This document shows, piece by piece, positions 1 through 7,336 of a DNA stretch of 14,108 nucleotides. The DNA is from Lachnospiraceae bacterium. Lineage in GTDB: Bacteria > Bacillota_A > Clostridia > Lachnospirales > Lachnospiraceae. Made by a program: the position numbers and the translations under genes. A model generated the notes under the pieces. That model made no database searches and was not told the DNA's origin. It saw only the letters and a list, made by a program, of their open reading frames with translations. Numbering within the stretch: position 1 is the first letter of the stretch; each line of letters begins with the position of its first letter. The stretch is taken from positions 1-14,108 of the forward strand of contig JAFXDD010000017.1 in the NCBI GenBank assembly GCA_017516285.1. Reading direction: 5' to 3'.

Positions 1-395
1 CCCCGACAGCGACGCCAAGTACAGTACCGACGGAGGCACCGACGCAAGCCCCGACGAGCAGTCCGGAGGCAAGCATGGCACCGACCGCGACGCCAAGTAC
101 AGCACCGACGGAGGCACCAACGCAAGCCCCGACGAGCAGTCCGGAGACAAGCATAGCACCGACCGCGACGCCAAGTACAGCACCGACGGAGGCACCAACG
201 CAAGCCCCGGCGAGCAGTCCGGAGGCAAGCATAGCACCGACCGCGATGCCAAGTACAGCGCCGACGGAGGCACCAACGCAAGCCCCGACGAGCAGTCCGG
301 AAGCAAGCATAGCCCCGACAGCGATGCCAAGTACAGCACCGACAGAGGCACCAACGCAAGCCCCAACAGGTAGTCCGGAGCCAACAGATACTTAA
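1..395 (+). CDS. C-terminal end of a Pro/Thr-rich repeat protein (5' partial)
   Basis: The frame is open from base 3, runs off the left edge and stops at TAA 393-395. About 130 residues are visible, almost all Pro, Thr, Ala, Ser and Glu, built from a 26-residue period containing PSTAPTEAPTQAPTSSPE. The protein ends PEPTDT, with no LPXTG motif, membrane segment or positively charged tail, so this end is not a sortase anchor. Pro/Thr-rich runs of this kind usually act as extended extracellular stalks or linkers, often glycosylated; that role is inferred from composition. The next two genes both encode SipW-type exported proteins, so this is probably another secreted or surface protein of the same block. 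The family cannot be named because the N-terminal domains lie outside the window. An ATG at 75 exists, but the frame continues upstream without a stop, so it is internal. Confidence 0.75.
   Translation, partial: PTATPSTVPTEAPTQAPTSSPEASMAPTATPSTAPTEAPTQAPTSSPETSIAPTATPSTAPTEAPTQAPASSPEASIAPTAMPSTAPTEAPTQAPTSSPEASIAPTAMPSTAPTEAPTQAPTGSPEPTDT
3..380 (+). repeat. 78-bp in-frame tandem repeat (about five copies)
   Basis: Copies begin at about 3 (partial), 78, 156, 234 and 312, each 78 bp or 26 codons, so copy-number change keeps the reading frame. The copies are nearly identical. Differences are single substitutions such as acg/atg (Thr/Met), agc-acc/agc-gcc and gag-gca/gag-aca, and the last copy diverges into the stop. 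Within each copy there is a shorter sub-periodicity of accgac/gcaccgacg-type units encoding APT. Such near-perfect coding minisatellites are prone to slippage and are also easily collapsed by short-read assembly. Confidence 0.92.
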
Positions 396-461
396 TTTTT
401 TACAGATGTTAATGGCAGAAGCCATATACATAAAATATTTTAAACAAACAGGAGGACGAAA

Positions 462-1133
462 ATGAAGTCATCAAATGGAACAAAGAGAGTTTTGATTTCG
501 GCAATGGTATCACTGGTACTTTGTATGGTGATGCTGATTGGCACAACCATGGCATGGTTTACCGATACTATCCAAGTATCGGCAGACATCAACGTGGGCG
601 AGATGAAGGTTGCGTTGGAGAAGTACGTGTTTGACGATGCAGGTAATGGTGCGTACAAGAACATCGGAACCAAAGAAAACAACGTCGGCTACACAGAAAC
701 AACAGAACCGGTATTTACGGGAGCAAACTGGACACCAAATTATACACAGGTGTACTATCTTGCAGTGCGTAATGAAGGGTCAATTGAATTTAATTATGAT
801 ATGGAATTGACTCTTAGCGGTGCTTTGGTAGGTGCACTGGAGTATGCCATCATTAATGGTGTTGAAGCAGGCACAGATGCAGCCACAAGCTTAAATCAGT
901 CAGCAGCAGCAAAGGATTGGGACGCCATTAAAGCGTCTGCAAGCGGACAGACAGGCTCCCTCACAGCAGGCCCGCTGACAGCAGCACCTAACGGTCATTT
1001 AGAGGCAGGAGAAGTAGAGTACTTTGCTCTGGTACTGCATATGAAAAAAGATGCAGACAACAGATATCAAAAGACAAAATTTGAAGCGGATATCGTTGTG
1101 AATGCACGTCAGACTACTTATGTAGAGCCATAA
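462..1133 (+). CDS. TasA/CalY-like protein with SipW-type signal peptide
   Basis: This 223-residue exported protein is probably a fibre or matrix subunit. Residues 1-31 are a basic start, a long hydrophobic segment and GTTMAWFTD, the hallmark of SipW-cognate signal peptides; the cut is expected after the Ala of TTMA. The mature part has the TasA-family layout: an early VGEMKV strand, the YYLAVRNEGSI strand (about 99-108), and a late GHLEAGEVEYFALVLHM segment (178-193). It aligns along its whole length with residues 1-225 of the large lyase protein that follows, so the two are paralogues. GGAGG at 451-455, six bases before the ATG, gives a strong ribosome site. The gap to the next gene is 156 bp with no convincing terminator, so cotranscription is possible. 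Family assignment rests on signal-peptide and domain pattern. Polymerisation into fibres is known for Bacillus TasA and CalY but only inferred here. No sipW gene is visible; it may lie upstream of the window. Confidence 0.85.
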   Translation: MKSSNGTKRVLISAMVSLVLCMVMLIGTTMAWFTDTIQVSADINVGEMKVALEKYVFDDAGNGAYKNIGTKENNVGYTETTEPVFTGANWTPNYTQVYYLAVRNEGSIEFNYDMELTLSGALVGALEYAIINGVEAGTDAATSLNQSAAAKDWDAIKASASGQTGSLTAGPLTAAPNGHLEAGEVEYFALVLHMKKDADNRYQKTKFEADIVVNARQTTYVEP

Positions 1134-1289
1134 AATTCTTCCGAGGATTATACAGTAAAGAAGGTCTTTTATTTTGAAAGCTCATTTACATTAATAAATT
1201 AGAACGATGTAAAGAGAAATAATAGAAAGGAGAAGGTGTATTTGTAAGTGACTGTTAGATAAGTCAATTACAATATACCAGGATATAAA

Positions 1290-4200
1290 ATGAGGGATAA
1301 AAAACGTAGATGGCTATATAGCCTGTTTTCATTGATATTGTGTTTGTCCATGCTGGTAGGCACTACCCTTGCTTGGTTTACGGATGCTGTTCGTGTCACC
1401 GGTAATAGTGTTGAAGCGGGAGAATTAAAGATAGACTTCAAAAAATATGCTTCTGGTAAAGGCTATGAAAGTATTCGTAATCTGTCAAGTGATAAGAGTA
1501 TCTTTGATGACGGAGATAAGCTTTGTTGGGAACCTGGTATGACCCAAATTATTTATCTGGCGGTTGAAAATCAGGAGGGGAGCATTCCTGCAAAATACCA
1601 GATTCTGATGGATGTAAACGGTATTGATACAGAAGATGATACTTTTGAATATGCGATTTATGATGGTGTAAAGTTTGAAGAGGCTGATGAAAACAAAAGC
1701 GAAATACAAAAAGCAATTGAGGCTACTGAAGGACTGGATGTAGTAGCAAAATGGGATGCTCTTAAGGCGATTGAAGGTGTGCAAAAGGGGACCTTGGAAT
1801 CTGAGACTTATACTGCAGCACCCGGAGGTTTACTGGAGGCAGGCATTGACGCGGATTATTTTGCGCTTGCAGTGCACATGAGTGAAGAAGCAGGTAATGA
1901 ATACCAGAACAAGAATATTGATATTCATGTAAAGGTACAGGCTGCTCAGATAGATGCGGAGGAGCCTAACCTTGGGAGCAATGTTATAAAGAATGAAGAT
2001 TTTGAAAAAGATACTAGTTTGAATAGTATGAATATTGCTAAATACAGTAATATTGTGCAGAGAGCTCAGGAGACGGACGGCAACTGGTATCTGGAGTTGG
2101 AAAGCATAAATGAGAAGCAGCTCCATGTAAATGCAGAGGGTATTACTTCTGAAAGTGATTATGTGGTATATGATTTTGATTTTAAAGTTATGGGAGACAA
2201 GACCCAGATTGATGTACGTATAATAGCTCCTCAAAATATAACTGACGGTAAGGAGTTAATGATTGCACAGTTAACTAAAGGAGACACCTTTAAATATGCA
2301 AATCAGACGGAAAAGTTGGAATTGAATAGGTGGTACAATTTTGCTTTTGCAGTCGACTATTATGCAGGTACCGTTGACTATTATTTTGATGGAGAGTGGA
2401 CAGCATCAGAAGCATTGAATCCGAGATTTAGTGCAGATAATAAAATTAGTATACTGAGATTCCATAGGAAGTCAAACCTGACTGTACCTATTAAATTTGG
2501 TCTTGACAATATTCGCGTTTATGATTCCAAGACTCCGATGGAGGACGTTGGTGCTGTTTCAAAGGTAATTAAACTGACTGATAATACCATATTTGCTGAT
2601 GATTCCGGATATAAAGATGATTTGGAAGGATATGTAGCTGTACATAAACGAAGCGGTGTAGTATATGTGAATGGCACGAAGAGCATGCTTTCTACATTGC
2701 CTGCAGCATCTGTGGCGCGTAGTAATGAGACTTTGATTAATACGGCAGAACTTGCAAAAATTCTCGGATGGGAACTTCCGGAAGGTACAGATGCAACCAT
2801 GGATGTGGAGAAGTTCTTTACAGAGTTATATAGTAAGCAGGTAGTTACGGATGCTAAAGTTGTCAATAGCGGTATGGTAATCGCAGGTGATACTGCGTAT
2901 ACACTTCCAACTGATGAGGAAGCACTTCAGGATTTAAATGATTATTTATTCTATCTGAGAATGACAGATACTGATTTATTGGCACTGTATAATCAGTCGG
3001 CACAGAAGGGTACACATCCTCGTATACATGCTACCGCAAGTGATTTTGAAAAAATAAGAACGATGTATAATAATGGTTCTAATCTTTATATTACGAAATG
3101 GGCATCCGACGTTATTAGTCGTGCTGATAGTCTGGCAGAGCAGGATGTGGTATTTTACGAGCTTAGAGATGGTGTAAGACTTTTATATGTTAGCCGTGAT
3201 GTATTAGAGAGAATGTACGCATTTGGTATGGCTTATCAGCTTACTCAGGATAAGAAGTATGCAGAGAGAGCATATAAGGAACTGGAAGCAGTAAGTAATT
3301 TCCCGGATTGGCATCCTAGCCACACCCTGGATGTAGCTGAAATGGCTGCAGCAGTGGCAGTTGGTTATGACTGGATGTATGATGCCTTTACAGACGAACA
3401 GAGAAAAGTTATAGAAGAGGGTATTTACAATAATGCATTCTATGATGCTGTAAATATGTTCCAGGATGGAGTAGGTCCATTTAAGAACATTGTAAAAGAT
3501 GAAAGTAATTGGAATACTGTTATTACAGGCGGTCTAACGATGGCAGCACTTGCTACTATGGATGTTTATCCTGAGATAGCTTCCAGCGTTTTAGAAGATT
3601 GTGTTAGAGCATCTGAGAACTATTTGGCTAACTTTGCTCCGTATGGTGCATGGTATGAAGGTCCTAATTATTGGGATTATACCGTACAGTATATGACGAA
3701 GGCATTTGATTCATTAGAGACGGTACTTGGAACAGATTTGAGATTAGGTACAGCAGAGGGAATTTCTACTGCAGCTCGTTACATGGTTAATCTGCAAGGA
3801 GATGGTGGTCTCTTTACATATGGAGATGGTGGGAATACTACTATATATACTCCTGAAATGATATGGATGTCAAATGCATATAATGACCCCGATATAACCA
3901 AGGTTATTTTTAGTAAGACCGGTGGGGCGATGAGCAATGGTGAACACATGGCACTAGCGCTTTTATGGTATGATACCTCTATTGTACCGGGAGAGGTAAA
4001 TTTGCCTTTAGATGCCATTTATGAAAGTGATGGTACTGTGTCATTACATGATTCATTTGCAACAGGAGAAACAACTTTTGTTGGTTATCATGCGGGAGAT
4101 AATAGAGCGTCCCATGGACATCTTGATGCAGGAAGCTTCGTATTTGACAGTGCCGGAGTGAGATGGGTTGTGGAGCTTGGACAAGATAACTATAATCAGC

Positions 4201-5531
4201 CTGGTTACTGGGACGACGAAGACCACGGAGCACGTTGGAATATTTTCCGATTGAGAGCAGAAGCGCATAGTACGCTTGTTATTAACTCTACAGCTGATCA
4301 AGATCAGGAAGTCAATTCCTTCTCTACTGTAAATCTTGAATCCAAGGAACGAGGAGCGATTATTCGTTCTGATTTAACAGAAGCTTATAGTGTAAATGCG
4401 TCCAAGGTGAATCGCGGTCTGCAGTTGACCGATAACAGAAGAAGTCTTGTTATTCGTGATGAAATTACCCTGAAGAAAGAGAACTCAGAGGTATATTGGT
4501 TTATGCTGTCTGATGCAGATATAGAAATTGAGGGTAACACAGCAACGCTCACCAAGAATAACAAAAAACTGAAAATGGAATATATTGCAACTGATGCAGA
4601 AGGAAATACAGTAGAAGCAACAGAGTTTACATATGCAGTTGCGGCTCCTCTTCATGAAGAAACAACATTTGTTAATGCGGAAACTGCGAAAAGGATTGCA
4701 ATCAAGTTCAATGCATCAGGTGATTTGAATATCACAGTAAAGCTTACTCCTGATACAGTTTATAATCCTACAGCGGTTGGCGAATATAATAAATCTATTG
4801 CCGAATGGAGTATTCCGGATGGTGAGCTTCTGGTAGCTCCTAAATTGGATTCCTTGAAGGTTGCAGGGGAAGATGTTACTGTGGAAGGATTGACCAATAT
4901 ATATTATTATCAGGCAGGTGCGCTTTCTGAAGTTCCGGATATTGAGGCTACCAGTTTAACAGCAACAGTTGAAATACAAAAGGGTGCAACTCTTGAAGAT
5001 ATAACGAGGATTGTCCTTACTGACATGAATGATCCTAGTAATCAGTCCTGTTATAGTCTGATATTTAAATCAGTAGTGGCGCCTATGGAATTTGAAGGAA
5101 AAGACTCTATTCAAGTGATAGGAGCAGTGGCCAGCGAAGAACCTCAAGCCAACGTGGGTAATGTTGCTGTTAATGTATTTGATGGGGATTTGAGTAAAAA
5201 ATGGGCTTCCAATGTAATCGGATGTTATGTGACCGTAGATTTAAAGACTGTACAGAGCATTGATGGTGTGGCTGTTAACTTCCAAGGTACTCCGGCAGGA
5301 CGGTTATATAATTTTACCATTAGTGTATCAGATGATGGTATTGAGTTTGAGGATGTATGGACAGGCGATGCAAAATTAGGAACAACTGCTTCTTATGGTG
5401 ATTATGAATTGGTTGACATTGGAAGTACGGTACAGGGTAGGTATGTGAGAATTACTTCAAATGGCAACAACCAAGGTTCAGCATGGACATCTATTGGTGA
5501 AATTGTTGTTTATAGAAACAGTACAAACTAA
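1290..5531 (+). CDS. TasA-like module fused to heparinase II/III-type polysaccharide lyase, with F5/8C domain
   Basis: This is a 1,413-residue secreted multidomain enzyme. Residues 1-30 are a SipW-type signal peptide (GTTLAWFTD at 24-32). Residues 32-222 are a TasA-like module homologous to the upstream gene. About 230-412 is a LamG/jelly-roll-like domain (NRWYNFAFAVDYYAGTVDYY, 346-365). About 430-545 resembles a stalk or copper-amine-oxidase-N domain (weak call). About 575-895 is an alpha/alpha toroid with ESNWN (738-742) and WYEGPNYWDY (788-797). About 905-1150 is the heparinase II/III beta domain with SHGHLDAGSF (941-950), VVELG (960-964) and EAHSTLVIN (991-999). About 1275-1411 is an F5/8C (discoidin) domain. 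Likely zinc ligands are His944, Glu962 and His993; likely catalytic residues include Asn742, Tyr794 or Tyr797, and His942. The family cleaves uronic-acid polysaccharides such as heparin, heparan and alginate by beta-elimination; the substrate here is unknown. AGGA at 1280-1283, six bases before the ATG, sets the start. No cell-wall anchor is seen, so attachment would be through the TasA module or glycan binding. Confidence 0.87.
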   Translation: MRDKKRRWLYSLFSLILCLSMLVGTTLAWFTDAVRVTGNSVEAGELKIDFKKYASGKGYESIRNLSSDKSIFDDGDKLCWEPGMTQIIYLAVENQEGSIPAKYQILMDVNGIDTEDDTFEYAIYDGVKFEEADENKSEIQKAIEATEGLDVVAKWDALKAIEGVQKGTLESETYTAAPGGLLEAGIDADYFALAVHMSEEAGNEYQNKNIDIHVKVQAAQIDAEEPNLGSNVIKNEDFEKDTSLNSMNIAKYSNIVQRAQETDGNWYLELESINEKQLHVNAEGITSESDYVVYDFDFKVMGDKTQIDVRIIAPQNITDGKELMIAQLTKGDTFKYANQTEKLELNRWYNFAFAVDYYAGTVDYYFDGEWTASEALNPRFSADNKISILRFHRKSNLTVPIKFGLDNIRVYDSKTPMEDVGAVSKVIKLTDNTIFADDSGYKDDLEGYVAVHKRSGVVYVNGTKSMLSTLPAASVARSNETLINTAELAKILGWELPEGTDATMDVEKFFTELYSKQVVTDAKVVNSGMVIAGDTAYTLPTDEEALQDLNDYLFYLRMTDTDLLALYNQSAQKGTHPRIHATASDFEKIRTMYNNGSNLYITKWASDVISRADSLAEQDVVFYELRDGVRLLYVSRDVLERMYAFGMAYQLTQDKKYAERAYKELEAVSNFPDWHPSHTLDVAEMAAAVAVGYDWMYDAFTDEQRKVIEEGIYNNAFYDAVNMFQDGVGPFKNIVKDESNWNTVITGGLTMAALATMDVYPEIASSVLEDCVRASENYLANFAPYGAWYEGPNYWDYTVQYMTKAFDSLETVLGTDLRLGTAEGISTAARYMVNLQGDGGLFTYGDGGNTTIYTPEMIWMSNAYNDPDITKVIFSKTGGAMSNGEHMALALLWYDTSIVPGEVNLPLDAIYESDGTVSLHDSFATGETTFVGYHAGDNRASHGHLDAGSFVFDSAGVRWVVELGQDNYNQPGYWDDEDHGARWNIFRLRAEAHSTLVINSTADQDQEVNSFSTVNLESKERGAIIRSDLTEAYSVNASKVNRGLQLTDNRRSLVIRDEITLKKENSEVYWFMLSDADIEIEGNTATLTKNNKKLKMEYIATDAEGNTVEATEFTYAVAAPLHEETTFVNAETAKRIAIKFNASGDLNITVKLTPDTVYNPTAVGEYNKSIAEWSIPDGELLVAPKLDSLKVAGEDVTVEGLTNIYYYQAGALSEVPDIEATSLTATVEIQKGATLEDITRIVLTDMNDPSNQSCYSLIFKSVVAPMEFEGKDSIQVIGAVASEEPQANVGNVAVNVFDGDLSKKWASNVIGCYVTVDLKTVQSIDGVAVNFQGTPAGRLYNFTISVSDDGIEFEDVWTGDAKLGTTASYGDYELVDIGSTVQGRYVRITSNGNNQGSAWTSIGEIVVYRNSTN

Positions 5532-5601
5532 ATATTTTAGTATTCGACGAAATGATATGATTTATTGTCAGAAAATCAGGCGGGGTCGGTAACAACAATA
5601 G

Positions 5602-5646
5602 AATAAGTGATGCTTAGTTTAACGACTGGGCATCGCTTATTTTTTT
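5602..5646 (+). terminator. Rho-independent terminator after the lyase gene
   Basis: A 12-bp stem (5602-5613 with 5630-5641, one T-G wobble, arms AATAAGTGATGC and GCATCGCTTATT) with a 16-base loop runs straight into a T-tract ending at 5646. It lies 71 bases after the stop of the lyase gene and separates that unit from the esterase gene. Confidence 0.88.
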
Positions 5647-5676
5647 GCTCATTTTTCCTCAAAAAATGTGAGTATA

Positions 5677-5705
5677 TTGCTATAAGGTGTGTTCTGTGGT
5701 AAGAT
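5677..5705 (+). promoter_or_regulatory. Sigma-A-type promoter for the SGNH esterase gene
   Basis: TTGCTA (5677-5682), a 17-base spacer and TAAGAT (5700-5705), with TG one base before the -10 box (extended -10). Transcription should start near 5712. That is downstream of the in-frame ATG at 5709, so translation must begin at 5739. The site lies right after the preceding terminator. Confidence 0.65.
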
Positions 5706-5738
5706 AGAATGGAAAAATATTCTTTGAGGTACGATATC

Positions 5739-6812
5739 ATGAAAAATACAAATCCAGTCAGGGATATCTCTGAAATCGATAAAAACCTTGCTGTAGCAAC
5801 TTCCATAAGCAGAGAAGGACTGCATTTTTATGATGCAGAGTGGGAGCCCTTTCAGATTTACGGTATTTACAAGGAGGACGGCATGTTCCGCAGAATGCCT
5901 AAGGCTATAGCAGAGCAGGTCAGCCCGGGTGTGTTAGCGCTGCATACCAATACAGCCGGCGGGCGCGTGCGTTTTGTGACTGATAGTCCTTATGTGGCTA
6001 TTAAGACGGAGTATGAGCCGGGTAAGATGCCCCACTTTGCACTGACAGGCAGCGCAGGCTTTGATATGTATACGGAATGCGATGGGGATGTGAGATACAA
6101 AGGAACCTTTACACCGCCTTTTATCGTAAGCGATGGCTATGAGAGCGTACTTGATTTCACGGACAGATGTGAAAGAATTATTACCATCAATTTCCCGTTG
6201 TACAGCTCCGTCAGCAAGTTATATATTGGTTTAAAGGAAGGTGCCGTTTTAAAGGCGGCACCGGCCTACCGGATAGAGAAGCCGGTGGTGTATTATGGTT
6301 CCTCCATTACACAGGGCGGCTGCGCCTCCAGACCGGGCAGCAGTTATCAAAGCATTTTGTCCAGACGTTTAGACTGTAATTATATCAATCTGGGCTTTTC
6401 AGGAAGTGCCAAGGGAGAGGATGCCATGGTGGATTATATCAAGGGGCTGGATATGAGCGTCTTTGTGATGGATTACGACCACAATGCTCCAAGTGAGGAG
6501 CACTTGCGCGCTACACACAGCAAAATGTTTCATGCAATCAGACAGGCACAGCCTGATTTGCCGATTATCCTTATGCCTAGGCCAAAGTATTATCTGGAGC
6601 CTGCAGAGCAGGAACGAGCGGAAATTGTACATAATACATACCTTGAAGCCAAGGCTAAGGGCGACCCAAATGTCTATTTCATAAGTGGCGCAAAGCTTAT
6701 GGAAAAGGCTTTGGACGAAGGCACCGTGGATGGCTGCCATCCAACGGATTTTGGCTTCCACAGTATGGCATGTGCAGTGGAAGAAGTACTGAGAGAGATA
6801 CTGAAAAAGTAA
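5739..6812 (+). CDS. SGNH/GDSL-family esterase with N-terminal beta-sandwich domain
   Basis: This is a 357-residue hydrolase. Residues about 25-165 form a beta-rich N-terminal domain of the type found ahead of some SGNH esterases. About 180-355 is the SGNH hydrolase core. Catalytic blocks are visible: GSSIT with nucleophile Ser189, NLGFSG with oxyanion Gly219, DHNAP with Asn249, and DGCHPTDFGF with Asp331 and His334. The family removes acyl groups, often O-acetyl groups from carbohydrates; the exact substrate is not readable. There is no signal peptide, so the enzyme looks cytoplasmic unless exported by another route. TGAGG at 5725-5729, nine bases before ATG 5739, and the promoter position both favour this start over the in-frame ATG at 5709, which would add ten residues. 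The gene has its own promoter and terminator. Proximity to the polysaccharide lyase hints at shared glycan metabolism, but the two are not one transcript. Confidence 0.88.
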   Translation: MKNTNPVRDISEIDKNLAVATSISREGLHFYDAEWEPFQIYGIYKEDGMFRRMPKAIAEQVSPGVLALHTNTAGGRVRFVTDSPYVAIKTEYEPGKMPHFALTGSAGFDMYTECDGDVRYKGTFTPPFIVSDGYESVLDFTDRCERIITINFPLYSSVSKLYIGLKEGAVLKAAPAYRIEKPVVYYGSSITQGGCASRPGSSYQSILSRRLDCNYINLGFSGSAKGEDAMVDYIKGLDMSVFVMDYDHNAPSEEHLRATHSKMFHAIRQAQPDLPIILMPRPKYYLEPAEQERAEIVHNTYLEAKAKGDPNVYFISGAKLMEKALDEGTVDGCHPTDFGFHSMACAVEEVLREILKK

Positions 6813-6826
6813 TAACAGGGGCATTG

Positions 6827-6864
6827 AAACTCTATCATTTCGTAAAGAAATGGTAGAGTTTTTT
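6827..6864 (+). terminator. Rho-independent terminator after the SGNH gene
   Basis: A 15-bp stem (6827-6841 with 6847-6861, one T-G wobble) with a five-base loop GTAAA ends in six T residues (6859-6864). It lies 14 bases after the esterase stop. It is preceded by ATAACAGGGGCATTG (6812-6826), a 15-mer that recurs before the terminator at 7655. Confidence 0.88.
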
Positions 6865-6970
6865 GCGCACTGTTTGGTAATATTAAAATAACAGTCATTT
6901 TCTCTCTGATTTTTTGGAAAAAATTCAGTGGCACTAAAGTGACGATGTATCGTCCACATTTTGAAAAAGA

Positions 6971-7020
6971 TTGTAGTAAAATCAATAATAATATAATGGA
7001 AGGCGTTGATTTTACTACAA
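6971..7020 (+). promoter_or_regulatory. Perfect 15-bp inverted repeat, probable antitoxin operator
   Basis: TTGTAGTAAAATCAA (6971-6985) and its exact reverse complement (7006-7020) are separated by 20 bases. A TATAAT box (6992-6997) sits in the spacer, and the right arm contains the -35 box of the promoter at 7011-7039. HigA/Xre-type antitoxins commonly repress their own operon by binding such palindromes over the promoter, and the downstream gene at 7337 is of that type. No T-run follows, so it is not a terminator. Binding by the neighbouring antitoxin is inference. Confidence 0.7.
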
Positions 7021-7039
7021 AAATGTTGTATTATATAAT
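7011..7039 (+). promoter_or_regulatory. Promoter of the toxin-antitoxin operon
   Basis: TTTACT (7011-7016), a 17-base spacer and a perfect TATAAT (7034-7039). The predicted start near 7046 gives a leader of about 15 bases before the ATG at 7061. The -35 box lies inside the right arm of the inverted repeat, so a bound repressor would cover it. The TATAAT in the repeat spacer is an alternative with a poorer -35 partner. Confidence 0.6.
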
Positions 7040-7060
7040 TGCTTTCAGAAAGAGGCATAA

Positions 7061-7323
7061 ATGACATTACATATGTACTGTACAAGTTCAGGGCGAAATT
7101 TAATTATGGAGTATATTAATTCTCTAACGGAAGGTGAGCAAATTGATGCATTATCAGTCCTTGAATGTATGGAAAAAGAAGAGTTTGATAAGCTACAATT
7201 TAAACGATGGGACAAAAAAGTCCTTGTAGAAAACAGAAAAATCAAACCGAACGTAATGATAAAAAAATTGTGATAGATAGAGCCAAAGAACTGGGGCGGA
7301 CATTAGGTAAAAAATTTATATAA
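7061..7323 (+). pseudogene. HigB/Gp49-like (RelE superfamily) toxin, disrupted by deletion and frameshift
   Basis: The first frame (7061-7273, 70 codons) begins like Gp49/HigB-type mRNA interferases: a short beta strand, then LIMEYINSL and an alpha-helical stretch up to LQFKRWDKKV. It then loses similarity and stops at TGA 7271-7273. From about 7225 the familiar C-terminal part appears in another frame: CRKQKNQTERNDKKIVIDRA, continuing to LGKKFI, stop TAA 7321-7323. The middle of the fold, which in this family carries the basic and aromatic catalytic strands ending near LLHA, is absent. About 30-35 codons seem deleted, together with a frame change at roughly 7218-7225. The toxin should therefore be inactive. 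The second-frame stop overlaps the antitoxin's Shine-Dalgarno site, as in an intact coupled operon. Family assignment comes from remembered motif patterns, not a search. Confidence 0.7.
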
Positions 7324-7336
7324 GGAGGTAGCTTGT

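Noticed and set aside
1..395. Regularly spaced repeats that might suggest a CRISPR array
   Set aside because: The repeats abut with no unique spacers, have a 78-bp period divisible by three, and translate as one open Pro/Thr-rich frame.
1134..1289. Terminator or separate promoter between the TasA-like gene and the lyase gene
   Set aside because: No stable hairpin with T-run and no well-spaced -35/-10 pair is visible, so read-through is the simpler reading.
6399..7085. Minus-strand open frame of 228 codons
   Set aside because: It covers the end of the SGNH gene, its terminator and the toxin-antitoxin promoter region, and its translation is Cys/His/Phe-rich with no domain pattern.
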